A stretch of DNA of 64,000 nucleotides, taken from NCBI GenBank assembly GCA_009746045.1, contig RPFO01000246.1:515642-579641 (forward strand), given 5' to 3'. Shown here piece after piece: positions 1 to 10,797 of this stretch. The position numbers were made by a program, and so were the translations under genes. Every line of letters begins with the position of its first letter. Positions within the stretch are counted from its first letter, which is position 1. The notes below the pieces were generated by a model. The model was given only the letters and a program-made list of their open reading frames with translations, did no database searches and was not told where the DNA came from. The stretch is from Mesostigma viride. Lineage: Eukaryota > Streptophyta > Mesostigmatophyceae > Mesostigmatales > Mesostigmataceae.

Positions 1-253
1 CTCACCGGCCGCATCCTCTTGCCCCATGGGCCGCACCAGGGTGGACAAGACGCTGGAGGATGTGGAGAAGAACCCGACGCCCGCCGTGGCCACCGCATGG
101 AAGCTTGCCAGGGGGGCGGGCGCGGTGGTCAGCGACCCCAGGGTGCAGGAGGCGGCCGCGGCCGTCGTGCAGAGTGCTCGTGAGGTGCTGCTGCCGGCCG
201 CCAAGTCGATGCTGGAGCGCATGCGGGGCACCCGAGGTGGGTTGGCGTGCTAG
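1..253 (+). CDS. Possible last exon of a gene entering from the left edge
   Basis: An open frame runs from the window edge to a TAG stop at 251-253. From the ATG at 26 it reads 75 aa, rich in Ala, Val, Arg and Glu, with GC-rich codon use like the real exons elsewhere in the window. The residues look like two or three amphipathic helices (for example PRVQEAAAAVVQSAREVLLP). A splice acceptor (CACCAG) sits near position 40, so the true exon may start there rather than at the ATG. No family is recognised. It could be a C-terminal exon of an upstream gene or a chance GC-rich open frame. Confidence 0.35.
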   Translation, partial: SPAASSCPMGRTRVDKTLEDVEKNPTPAVATAWKLARGAGAVVSDPRVQEAAAAVVQSAREVLLPAAKSMLERMRGTRGGLAC

Positions 254-1604
254 CTCTCCTGCGTTTTCATTGGCTCCTCCGGCCACATGGATAGCTCCAC
301 CACCCACCTAGCATCTATTCCTGGACACGTGTATGGGTGGTCGTGTTTGCTCCGTGCCCTTTTCATGTCATCAAGCCCATAGACTGATGGGTTCTTGACG
401 CAGGCGGCATAGGGAGCTATACCGCAGTAACATGGTAGTTATCATGTGGTAATCATGCACTTACCATGTAGTTTTAATATGATGTAGTATAGGGGTCATA
501 ATAGGCAGAGATGACCCGCCCCTGTGTACCTGTCCCAAGGTATGATTGGGCCATGGTGCAGCCTGACATTCATACATACAGGCATGGCTATGGCCTGGCA
601 TTCCTGTCCCGACATTGCCTGTATCCGTGTTAGTAAGCCAAGCGCTCTAGATAATAGATCATGCTACAATGAATGTTGCTCCTTTGCCCTTGCATCATGG
701 CCTGCATTGCTCTCTCGTCCATTAGCCGCTCCAGTGCAGATATGTTCGTGTCACGTGGCCATCTCATGCTATGGTTGCCATTGTCGGGGCCTATCATACC
801 ACGGTCGCCAGCATCTGCATGGCCATCCTCAGCCACAGCGGCATTGGCAGCATTAGCAGCAATGAGGCAATTTCAATGCCAGTGGTATGAAGGGAAGTAG
901 TTGCTGCGGCTGCCTCTGATGCTCCTGGCGCCGCTTCTGCCGCCGCAAGCGCCACTGCTTCCACTGGTGCTGGGTTTTCCTGCTGGACACTGCGTCGGAT
1001 GTTGACGTATTGGCTTGCATGCCAGGAGGGGCATTTGCTTGGGTTGAACATCCCCCGTATGCATACTGTTCATGGCATGTATCCTCATATCCATGTGTGT
1101 GCAGATTAGGGATTTGTGTGATCATGGTGCCAGTTTGGATAAACGTCTCTTGGTTCACGAAGCGGGGTACAACCGTGGCGCGAGTGATTGGATTGTATCT
1201 GAGGTCCTGCATTTGAATGCCAGCAATACCCGATTCAGATGCGATGGAAAGCATGCCAACGTGGGTTGCGCGGCAGTAGTGGTGGTTGTGTCTGATCGTC
1301 AGTTTGCCTGCTTGACCTGCCTGCGTATCTGGAACTGCAGCTGCTGGGGACACGGCGGAGCAATCGTGAACGGAACTGATGCGGTGGTGCTTGGTTCGCC
1401 ATCATAGCAGCCAACCCACAACGGAGATTGATGTTATGAGGGAATCTGTGTGTGCTGGTTGAGTATGTTTGGCTAGGTGGTCGAAACCACCGCTGGCTAG
1501 GTGGTTGAAACAACCGTGTGCATATGTGTGTCTGTCCCAGACAGTGAACGTAATTGTCAAGATGTGCGTACTGTAGTAGCTGTAAGCAATTTTTCCCTTC
1601 AAAA
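254..1604. other. Gene-free stretch
   Basis: No convincing exon. The longest frame (1353-853, minus, 166 aa) is Gln/His/Arg-rich, has no recognisable motif and no flanking splice signals that fit a gene. Confidence 0.4.
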
Positions 1605-1649
1605 TGATAGTATCAAGGAGACAACCAGCGCAGGCCAGAAATTGATAGT
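1605..1649 (-). mobile_element. Micro-insertion: about 30 bp of the RT-family 3' end
   Basis: The 31 bp at 1612-1642 match only the extreme 3' terminus of the RT element at 55860-57348 (core CAAGGAGACAACCAGCGC). They are flanked by the direct repeat TGATAGT (1605-1611 and 1643-1649), as expected for an extremely 5'-truncated target-primed insertion. Confidence 0.6.
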
Positions 1650-1899
1650 GAATAGTCTAATAGTATGTTTCTGTGTGAAAGTGTACGAATCATACATATG
1701 GCATTGCCTGCAAAGCTGCCAAGGCTTGGTGCCATGGTTTTCCTAAAACTAAAATTAGTTTCTTGCAGGCACACTGTCATCTGGATGTATGTTTGTTTAT
1801 TGTCTGAGAGACAGCCAGACCTGTTTTATCTGGGTAGCTTGTGTGCTTGGAAATATATTCTCATCTATAGTATGTAAAAGTGATCAAGGTAGTGATTGG

Positions 1900-2713
1900 T
1901 ATGTAAAAGTGCAGTTCTTGGACGTTTGGAATCATGGCATGGCTAACGTGATGACTGACTAGCTAGACCTTTTCAGTGGTTTTCCATTTGCGGGTATTTC
2001 CTCGTAAATGGTGGGAGAGCGATCACAGCAATGGTGCTCACCACTAGACACTCCCGGCCAGTTAGGCTCGTTAAACACACGCCCTGATCAAGCATGCTGT
2101 TTCCGGCCCCACCGTCTAGGTCATCTAGTCGCTCTACACGTAAGCCAGCCATAATTTCAATGCACAAGGCTACACACTTCCATCACCATTCATCTTCATC
2201 ATCCTGAACGACTCGAACGCGCGGACAAGATAACGGCAGGCTCGAGCTACCATGGTCCGGATTCTCCCGATTTCTGGCCTGCGCTCGTTAATTAATTAAT
2301 TAATTAATTAATTAATTAGAAACATAACTCCGTTGGGAGTAGATGTAGCACATAGCCCAGAGAAGGGGCATATGGCCTATCATACATTCTAAGCTACTTC
2401 CTGCAAGGGTGGGAATGTAAACAACACTTGCTCTAGGTGCACTAGGGCACCTGCACCACCCAGAGTTTCAGGCAACACCCAGCGAAGGGGAGCCTGTCAT
2501 AGGTGGGGAAGATCATCATGGCTATACTAGAGCTAGGACATGGCTTCTCGATAGAGAGCATCTCTCTGCATAGGCATAGCATGGCTAAATTCTTAGTGCA
2601 ACATCCATGGGGGTCCCGTTATAGGCATGGCGTGGCTAAATTCTTAAATGCATCATCCATGGCCATTATGGGCGCACCTGCGCTCGTTGCCTCCTTGATA
2701 TTATGTAAAAGTG
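1900..2713 (+). mobile_element. 5'-truncated 3' end of the RT element, split by a LINE
   Basis: The 1912-2289 part matches the 3' untranslated part of the RT elements at 3430-4556 and 55860-57348. The last bases of the same copy (GTTGCCTCCTTGAT) resume at about 2684-2699. The whole is flanked by the 12-bp direct repeat TATGTAAAAGTG (1900-1911 and 2702-2713), a target-site duplication. A LINE tail fragment is nested at 2290-2676. Confidence 0.75.
2290..2676 (-). mobile_element. Nested LINE 3' fragment with TTAATTAA tail
   Basis: Read on the minus strand, this is a LINE 3' end with the terminal hairpin CTCCCAACGGAG followed by a TTAA/AATT repeat tail (2290-2318 on plus). It is flanked by the 12-bp duplication CCTGCGCTCGTT (2278-2289 and 2677-2688). 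The same family is seen at 28950-29250. No coding capacity. Confidence 0.7.
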
Positions 2714-2848
2714 ATTGTCTGTTGTTCTTCATTGTGTGTTGAAATGAACGATAGACAGTGCACGCTTGGGAAGTAAAATTGTGTTTTCTTACCATGTCAT
2801 GAGCCAAGCAGATTACATATGCTGAGTTTTTGCGTTGTTGGTTTTTCT

Positions 2849-2879
<31 letters not shown>

Positions 2880-3429
2880 CTTTCTTTCGCGTACCATGGT
2901 GCCACTCGGCAGCATTTAGTTTAAGTACTATTTGCTGCTTGCCTCGACAATTAAATCGAGCTGTCTCACTTAACAAAACGTGTCCCTTCAAGAGGCCATG
3001 GGCATGGAAATTTCAGGTGCATGGCGGCACCGTGCATCTGCAGCAAGTGTGCTTCGACTCGCAGGCCCTCACCTGGCCTTGAGCGGTTGAGCCCCAACAT
3101 GGTGAGTATTCTATCTAGATCTAAACAAACAAACCAAGGGACATGCCACGTAGCAGGTAGTGCCAAGCTCTAGCGGTCACGCCGGGCGTTCTTCCCATGA
3201 TGGGTGACGCACTTTTTCCCCACTAGCTGGGGGTATAGATCATTGTCCTAGCTTGCTCTACAACCTGGGCCCAGATGGCCTTCTTCTGCATCTTTCTCCT
3301 GATCACTTCGATCAAGAGGCCCATTGCTTGTGCCCCTATATGTCCTCTACTAGCTGCTCCTTGATCGAGCCGCAATAGCTCTAGGGAATCGTTCAGCGCC
3401 AGGCATCCAAGCTGGTCAAGGTGACCATC
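2714..3429. other. Gene-free stretch with poly-T tract
   Basis: No supported gene. It contains a nearly pure T tract (about 2848-2884) and unassigned low-copy sequence. Confidence 0.4.
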
Positions 3430-4556
3430 TCATTGCCTCAAACGATAATGTTCTCATCAGGCGTTTTATCCATACATGTCGATACATTGATGATGTCATC
3501 GCTTTCGACAACCCTGATTTCGCAACCCATTTGTATATCACCGCTGGTCTGCCTGGCATCTACCCGCAAGCGTCCCTCACATTAAAGCTCACGTCGGAGG
3601 ATACTCATTGCAATTACCTCGATCTTAACATTACCCATAACAAGAAGGGCTGGCGTACGGCTGTCTATGATAAGCGCAAGGAACCTAAATACCAGCAAAT
3701 TCCTTTTATTCGTTACCCCGATATTCACAGTCTCCTTTCCCACACAGCAAAATATGGTGTTGTTCTTTCTCAGTTACATCGTTTTTCCCGTCTTTGTTCT
3801 TATCGTGTTGATTTCATCACGACTCTTGTTGAACTCTTGCAGCGTTTATTGGTCAAAGACTATGACCGAGCCATTATGCTCCGTCAAGTCCGATGTTTTT
3901 TGCAACGTCACCCACATCTGTTCGGTGCTGCCCCTTGGCACAAGCTCTACAAACAGGTCGTGGACCGGCTGGATCGCATAGTATCTCCGCACATCTGAAC
4001 CCTGTGATGCCAGATCTCCTTTGCGGCCGTTCCGAGCTTGGCACTGGATTCGTTGTCCACATCGTCGCGTCGCTGCAGCAACACGATGTTTTCTGGCATC
4101 CGCGGGCTTTTGGTTCCCGCCGCACATTTGAAAGTGCTGTCCTCCGGCTTTTTGCCTTTGCACCGTGTGCAGTTCTTGGACGTTTGGAATCATGGCATGG
4201 CTAACGTGATGACTGACTAGCTAGACCTTTTCAGTGGTTTTCCATTTGCGGGTATTTCCTCGTAAATGGTGGGAGAGCGATCGCAGCAATGGTGCTCACC
4301 ACTAGACACTCCCGGCCAGTTAGGCTAGAAACACACGCCCTGATCAAGCATGCTGTTTCCGGCCCCACCGTCTAGGTCATCTAGTCGCTCCACACGTAAG
4401 CCAGCCATAATTTCAATGCACAAGGATACACATTTCCATCACCATTCATCTTCATCATCCTGAACGACTCGAAAACGCGGAAACGATAACGGCAGGCTCG
4501 AGCTACCATGGTCCGGATTCTCCCGATTTCTGGCCTGCGCTGGTTGTCTCTTTGAT
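3430..4556 (+). pseudogene. 5'-truncated reverse transcriptase element (Penelope-like or related)
   Basis: Homology to the longer copy at 55860-57348 (minus) starts abruptly near 3430, inside the reverse transcriptase, so the copy is 5'-truncated. The frame keeps the catalytic YIDD box (RYIDDVIAFDNPDF, near 3480-3525) and runs to a stop at 3996-3998. About 560 bp of conserved 3' untranslated sequence follow, ending CTGGTTGTCTCTTTGAT near 4556. Only a few residues differ from the second copy (for example KRKEPKY versus KRKDPKY), so both are young. The RT type, with IGIPMGTNCA in the other copy and YIDD here, resembles Penelope-like and related non-LTR RTs. No GIY-YIG or other endonuclease domain is visible after the RT. 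Confidence 0.7.
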
Positions 4557-4805
4557 CTTGCCACGAGTCAGCATACCTAAAGTTAATTTAGTAGAACACC
4601 GAATGGCACTAGCCTGCACAGCGTTGCCGGTCTGGCTGAACCTGCTCAACCTGCCCAGGTAGTGGAATTGGCCGGCAATGACCTCCCTGCTGTGGGGAAG
4701 AGGCGTATTTGCACCTAGATAGATTTTGGGGTGTGCACAACTCGACGCAGTGCTCCAGACGACTCCAAGCTCGTCGCCAAAGAAAACGAGCACCATGCAT
4801 GCCCA

Positions 4806-4880
4806 TACCCAATGCCCAGCTCCCCAACGGCCGGAGCACGAGTCTAATTAATTAATTAATTAATTAATTAATTAATTAAT
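4806..4880 (+). mobile_element. LINE family A tail plus TTAATTAA repeat
   Basis: The terminal motif GCTCCCCAACGGCCGGAGC, able to fold as a hairpin, is followed by GAGTCTAATTAATT and about nine AATT units. The same tail signature recurs at 7260, 9175, 28820, 51370, 52910 and 53080. Confidence 0.6.
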
Positions 4881-5486
4881 GCCCCGCTCGACATCCGCCG
4901 ATCTGGCGCGCTGGCAACCAGGGTTTTTGCATCCTGGAATGCTCTATGCTCATGCACCAAAGAACAATGTGACGAGGCTCTCAGGTACTTCGCATGCAGT
5001 CTCGCAACATTCATGCATCTGCGCCCATCCGCAGAGACAAGATTGACTGGCACAACGTACTCAAGTGGAACCATGCACTGCAGCTTCAGCGACCCGCCGG
5101 TAGAGTATTTGCGGCAGTGTGAGTTAGTACGCCGTACTATACGGTACAAATCCATCCATCAGGGTTTTAATGCGCTCCGTGACTCTGTCGCGTTTGCGTG
5201 CCATATCATCCTGGACTGGTCATTACCGCTACTTGGAATGCATCCACTATCAGCAGTAATCATGTGTGAGATATGCCACCTTTTTTTGGGAATGTCTCAG
5301 CATTGCCCCGAAAATGGCTGACGGCGGTATGGCTGACGGCGGAGCTCATGCAGATCTTTTGCGTCTGAGCCCCAAATTCTGTCAGACCACTTGCATTCGA
5401 TGCGCTTTATTCAGACGTACACGCCAGTATAATCGGTTACGGCTGAAACGCAGTATTGACAAAGTTATATCACGTGACAAGCAGCT
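4881..5486 (+). other. Unassigned region with a degraded open frame
   Basis: A frame from about 4890 through 5321 reads through an ATG at 5013 with ordinary amino acid content (CSCTKEQCDEALRYFACSLA just upstream). No family is recognised and no splice signals bound it. The segment 5180-5285 recurs at 7735-7835 with about 95% identity, so it is probably part of a repeat. Confidence 0.3.
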
Positions 5487-6880
5487 ATGACGACCCCAAA
5501 AGCAAAACGGGGTCTGGAAAAGGAGCTTACCGGCTCCCAGCCCAACCCGCTCGCCATCGTTCTTGCCCAGCCGCCTGGGCACGCCAACCCACCGCCAGCA
5601 AACCCATCGCCAAGCGCCTCGCCTGAATCCAAGAAACCATGCCACGACCGCCACAAATGGAGCCTATTCTTGCCCGGCGACAGCAGGTTCTCCCTCCTCG
5701 AGTGGCAGATCCTGTCGCCACAGGAAGTCGTCGAGGTCCTCCAGTTCCTCACACAGGAACGGAAGCTCTTCGTGCCGCAGAAGGGGGGGGCGGCTATCGA
5801 CTACCGCAACACGTCATGGCTCTACACTTATGAAGAACCACGCCAACGCCTGTTTATCTTGACCAGCTACTACCAGCGCAGCCTCGCCGACATCCACAGA
5901 GCGCTCACAGCCCCCGCCCCCGCACAGCCGCCAGCCCCTTCGGCTCCCTCCCTCTGCAAGGATGACATCCGCGCAGTGCTGGAGGAGCACGTGACCTGGC
6001 CGCTGGCCGAGAAGCTCACATCGCTGAACACGACGCTCAACACGGTGGAGGCCCGGGTCTCCAATGTGGAAACCAAGGTCGTCCACAAGCTCCATGCAGC
6101 CCCAGTTCACGACGCTGCATGCACACCGCGGCGCAAGCTTCGGAAACGCATGCAGCACTTGTCTCTCGCCTTAACCAGGTGGAGGGCAAGTGCGGCGTGC
6201 TCATGAAGAAGCTTGAGGCCATCACCGCCCACACCGAGGCCCTGGCCACACAGGTCCCCAAGATAGCGGAGCAGACGGCCACCATTGCATCCCAGCCACC
6301 CCGGCAGGATGCTGGTGACCTCCCGCCGCTCTCCTACGCGGACCTGCTGCGGTCAGCGACCGCCTCAGCCACCACCGACGCCATCGCCACGAAGCTCCAG
6401 GAGCTGGAGGACCACCGCCAGGCCCAGCAACGGGAGGTCACCGACCGCGCTCGCCGCGAGTGCCGCGTGGTGCTACGTCGCTTCCCCCAGAAGCCATGCA
6501 GGTGAGACGTCAACCTCTCTTGCTGACGAGCTCAAGAACCAGCTTCTTACCCTCATGGGCCTCACGAGGTAGAACTGCGTGGGTGCCACCGCCTTCCCCA
6601 CTCACGGGACAAGGCGGCTCCCCCACCATGCAGTCCTGCTCACCTTCCCCTCCCCTGAGGATAACTGGATAAGCAGCGGTTCCTCTCTCGTCGCAAGAGG
6701 TTGCACGACCTCACCTGGACGCTGGATGACGACCTGACCCCCGCTCAGCAACAGCAGCGACGCGACCTGTGGCCGGAATACCTCCGCCATAAGCAGGACC
6801 CCCAGAAGCCCAAGGTGTAAGTACTGGAGGGGCGGGGACCTGATGATCAACCACAAGATGTGGACGCCCCCAGCGGGCTA
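5487..6880 (+). pseudogene. LINE ORF1-like protein, frameshifted
   Basis: Reading starts at ATG 5487 (MTTPKAKRGLEKE) and continues through at least three frames: 5487-6206, 6119-6505, 6460-6672 and 6675-6880. The protein is Pro/Ala-rich, then has a heptad-like central segment near 6000-6290 (LNTTLNTVEARVSNVETKV) typical of an ORF1 coiled coil. The end reads RKRLHDLTWTLDDDLTPAQQ, a motif I associate with the C-terminal domain of L1-type ORF1 proteins. There is no endonuclease or RT before the 3' UTR begins at about 6900, so this copy is ORF1-only. A related fragment lies at 9440-10230. Confidence 0.55.
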
Positions 6881-7312
6881 AAATAGCAATAGCCCTAGCA
6901 ATTGTAACCATTGGAGTCACTGCCGCTAAGGCAGCCATGCCTAGAATGTTCGCCTAGCTGTGCCAACATACCTAGTCACGTGCCGCCAACGCACGGTACA
7001 CAACCAGCCATAGCCTTAGCCTGGTCCTAGCACAGCCATGCTACGCCCGTGCTATGGTCAGATTACTTGCCCACGCTATACTTGTTATGCCCCGCTTACA
7101 TGGGTCTTATTGCACCCACAGTTTGCCGGATCGTTAGCCTGTCCTTTTAGCTAGCCGCGCCCGATTGCAGCTGCTGTGGCATGCCTTTGGCATGAAGGAG
7201 ACTGGGGGTCTCTGCCCTTTCTCTTGTAGTGCACACACAGGGATTAAAAGCACTTCAGTGCTCCGTGACTCCCCAACGGGAGCACGAGTTTAATTAATTA
7301 ATTAATTAATGC
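6881..7312 (+). mobile_element. LINE family A 3' untranslated region and tail
   Basis: About 400 bp matching, in reverse, 55201-55530. It holds a small hairpin around GCATGCCTTTGGCATG, then GGGATTAAAAGCACTT, the terminal hairpin CTCCCCAACGGGAGC and a TTAATTAA tail ending near 7312. Confidence 0.65.
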
Positions 7313-7337
7313 CACCTAATACTGTCTAATTTCACAC

Positions 7338-7730
7338 TGTCTAATTTCCGACAAGCTAAACTTCAAGCTTTATCTGTCAAGCGAACACAAATATACAAGG
7401 GCAAATCTATCGGCTATGCCAGGCACCGCCTGGGGCTTCCTTGCATTTGTGTCTGGTGTCCCACGTTGAAATCCTGAAATTGCACATCTGCTCAGTGCCT
7501 CGCCGGCTTGCTATGTACCAGCATTCGGCAAACTGCCCTTGTGACGAATGTCAGTGAAATTCAGGTCCGCCCAAAAGTTCCGTCAGCAAATTCAGCGGAC
7601 TTGGCGCGTGAGTACAACTGAGATCCGCGGCGTCAGTACCGGGCCGCGGTATAGCAACCCGCACAAGGCTGCGGACGTCAGAATTACGCTAAAATCTGAA
7701 TTGCGGACGTGATAGATCACGGACGCGACA
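7338..7730 (+). repeat. Long direct repeat, copy 1 (LTR-like)
   Basis: About 393 bp, nearly identical to 8770-9163 (only two or three differences noticed). It begins TGTCTAATTTCCGACAAG. The two copies flank about 1 kb without RT or integrase, as in a small non-autonomous LTR element or a segmental duplication. Confidence 0.6.
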
Positions 7731-8769
7731 GCTGTCGCGTTTGCGTGCCATATCATACTGGACTGGTCATTACCGCTTAGTACTTGGAATGCATCCACTA
7801 TCAGCAGTAGTCATGTGTGAGATATGCCACCTCCCCCCCCACTATTTAGCTCACAACAACGTGGGAGCAAAAAGTGAAAGAAAGGCAGCTCATACAAAAG
7901 AAGAAAGCCCAAAGAGGGCGTCATTCCAGGCAGCAGCAAAAAAAAATAAAATCCAGCTGCTCAAAGATGCTTTTCCAGGATCAGCAACAACCTTAACATG
8001 CATGCTTTTAAAGGCTTAGCAATAACCCCTTCAATGGCTTTTTACAGGGCCGGAAAAGCCTAACCTCTTCAGATGCTTTTGAAGGCTAAGCAATAACCTC
8101 TTCCTTGTGCTTCCCTGGGTGAAGCAGGAGGAACCCCAGGCTGGCCGGACTGAACCCATCATGGGTTGTTCGTCCGTTTAAAATGAGAATGAAAGGTGCG
8201 GTCCTTTACGGCACCGCCACCTTTATGGCAGGCAATCCGGCCCAACCAGCCGATTCTCGAGACCATGCTTTATCATCAAAGCAACCAAAAGACATTTCAA
8301 TTCCAATGAGATACATGACGAATTACAAAGACTGTCGAGTTGTAATGTTGTAGTTATAAGAGCAGCTGTGAGGCCCCTGGGGTGACGCCACTGCAGGCCC
8401 CTTGTGGCGGCAGTGCGTGTGTTCCCGACCTAGTTCCTACTGGCATTCTTGCCAACGACGATCGACCAGGGTGCCCGAAGGCCCTGCCCCTTGTCTCGAC
8501 GTTCTCAGTCTTACACACATTCAAAACCAATACATTGTCGTATCCGTCAGACCATCCTCATGGCAACTGACTGCATGCAACCACTCACGGGGGCTACTCC
8601 GGGCTGCTCGAACTATTTCACCCCATGAAGACAACAAACCAGTCGTGAGGGAGAGAAACGGACGAACAACGACCACCATGGTTCGTTGCTCATCCTTCTA
8701 TACTGCTCAAAGCTCAAGCCTGGCGGCTGGCGCCACTAGCGCCACTTTAGACATCAGCCAATCATAACA
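7731..8769. other. Region between the two direct repeats
   Basis: No gene. It starts with an 18-bp palindrome (ACGCGACAGCTGTCGCGT, about 7723-7740) and a segment shared with 5180-5285. Short repeats around AGATGCTTTT and GGCTTAGCAATAACC follow at 7965-8105. Confidence 0.4.
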
Positions 8770-9163
8770 TTGTCTAATTTCCGACAAGCTAAACTTCAAG
8801 CTTTATCTGTCAAGCGAACACAAATATACAAGGGCAAATCTATCGGCTATGCCAGGCACCGCCTGGGGCTTCCTTGCATTTGTGTCTGGTGTCCCACGTT
8901 GAAATCCTGAAATTGCACATCTGCTCAGTGCCTCGCCGGCTTGCTATGTACCAGCATTCGGCAAACTGCCCTTGTGACGAATGTCAGTGAAATTCAGGTC
9001 CGCCCAAAAGTTCCGTCAGCAAATTCAGCGGACTTGGCACGTGAGTACAACTGAGATCTGCGGCGTCAGTACCGGGCCGCGGTATAGCAACCCGCACAAG
9101 GCTGCGGACGTCAGAATTACGCTAAAATCTGAATTGCGGACGTGATAGATCACGGACGCGCGT
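8770..9163 (+). repeat. Long direct repeat, copy 2 (LTR-like)
   Basis: Second copy of the 7338-7730 repeat. A LINE family A tail follows it directly at 9173. Confidence 0.6.
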
Positions 9164-9169
9164 CACGCG

Positions 9170-9215
9170 ACAACTCCCCAACGGGAGCACGAGTTCAATT
9201 AATTAATTATAATTA
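9170..9215 (+). mobile_element. LINE family A tail
   Basis: CTCCCCAACGGGAGCACGAG followed by TTCAATTAATTAATT. Only the terminal hairpin and tail are present. Confidence 0.5.
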
Positions 9216-9439
9216 ATAAGTATGGTAAATACGCCGTATAGTAATTATTCAATTCAACAATATTTATGTCCAACGTACCTCGCCCGTACGTGGACCCCTA
9301 CTTGCAACAAATCGCCCTTTGCTCCCTTCTCGGACGCATGCACCGCCGCGCCCAGATCTTTTCCCCCACCTCTGTGGCCGACACCATCCACGCGACCTCG
9401 TTAAGGATCGACACCGTCGATCGAGCACCACGTGACTGA

Positions 9440-10230
9440 TCCCTTTGCTGCAGATGTGGCAGCCTTGGGTTGCACGCTGACTGCCGAGCTCCGCACCATC
9501 GATCCACCGCCACCTAGCCACCCTCCTCGCCTCCTCATCCACCGCCACCACCCCCACCACCGACGCCATCACCGCCCAGCTCCGCGACATCGACCAGCGC
9601 CTCACTAGCTAGGACAACGCCATCGCCATCGAGTGCCTGAAAATTAACACCGCAGGCCTCACTCGCCCAGGCGGTGAAGGACATTGCCGCCGAGCCAGCC
9701 TCCGCTGGCCTGGCTGGCGATGCCCCTCCCACCGAGACCTGGGCGGCCATGCTCAATTAAGCAACACACCACCTCCCCCACCTCCGCCGTCGCAGCACAG
9801 CAGCCTCCAGAAGCAGACGCTCGACCTCCGCGAGGAGGCCGAGCTCGCCAAGCGCAGCCTTAACGTCATCGTCAAGAACTTCGACAAGGTGGAAGAATTC
9901 CGAGAAGCTTGCACAGGCGTTTGAGAGAGAAATCCTTGGTCGCATGATGAGCCTCGATCCTTGGTGAGATCAAGCTGGCCGCCCACCGCCTTCCCCGCTC
10001 GTGGGGTAAGGCAGGGGCACCTCCACTTCTTCTCATATTTGAGAACCCGGCGGACAAGATTTCGTTTCTCAGACGCCGCAAGCGGCTCGACAAGACTCAC
10101 TACACCCTGGATGCCGACCTGACCCCGGCCTCGCGCAGCAACAACAGCGACGGGAGCTATGGCCGACATACCTCTAGCTCCGGCAGACCGCGGCGGGGAA
10201 GCCGATGTACTGGAAGGGGGCGGCCATCTG
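9440..10230 (+). pseudogene. LINE ORF1-like fragment, degraded
   Basis: Segments in several frames resemble the ORF1 at 5487-6880. They include a Leu/Glu-rich stretch (near 9800-9880) and, near 10080-10170, a reading like RLDKTHYTLDADLTP matching RLHDLTWTLDDDLTP of the first copy. Frameshifts and stops throughout; no start can be chosen. Confidence 0.4.
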
Positions 10231-10797
10231 CGTCGGCCACAAGCTCTGGCAAGCGAACCCCGCGGCCCCAGCACCTCCAGACGCCCCAGCTTCCAAAGCT
10301 AGGGAGCTTGCGCCACAGGGCCCGGCGGTATTGGCGTATGAAGCGTGCCATGCGAGGGAGATACGGTGGTCCACATCGGCCTCACAGCTGGGGAGTACGC
10401 TACCTATACCAATTTGACGCTGTCCGGGCCGTCAGGCGCAGTCAAGGCTGCAAGCTAGCTGTCCAACAATCAGCGCCAGCTGCTCCTCCACTAGGTACCT
10501 CATATAGCTCGGTGCCGGTCCGGGCTGCCTAGGGGAGCCGCTCTTGGAGCCGAATGCCTTCGAGATTTCCGAATCTATCCGTCGGCTGGCGTGCAGGTGA
10601 TCGAATCTTGAGGCGGCCCCTGAGACTGGCCTCATGCATGGATGTCCCATGATGACCAGTCTTCGCAGACTCGCGCGATACAGCAGGTAGCTGCATGCAT
10701 TGGATTGCTGCCCACAAATCAGAGTTAGTGTACGGCTAGTACGGCTATACGCCAAAACGCGGCGTGTTCATGCCGTATAAGCGTATTATACGCGTAT
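10231..10797. other. Unassigned region
   Basis: No supported gene. The last part is the pre-insertion flank of the LINE at 10809, containing runs of GCGTATTATACGCG-like sequence. Confidence 0.35.

Noticed and set aside
853-1353. Minus-strand frame of 166 aa
   Set aside because: Low-complexity Gln/His/Arg composition, no family motif, no splice context and no neighbouring exon in phase.
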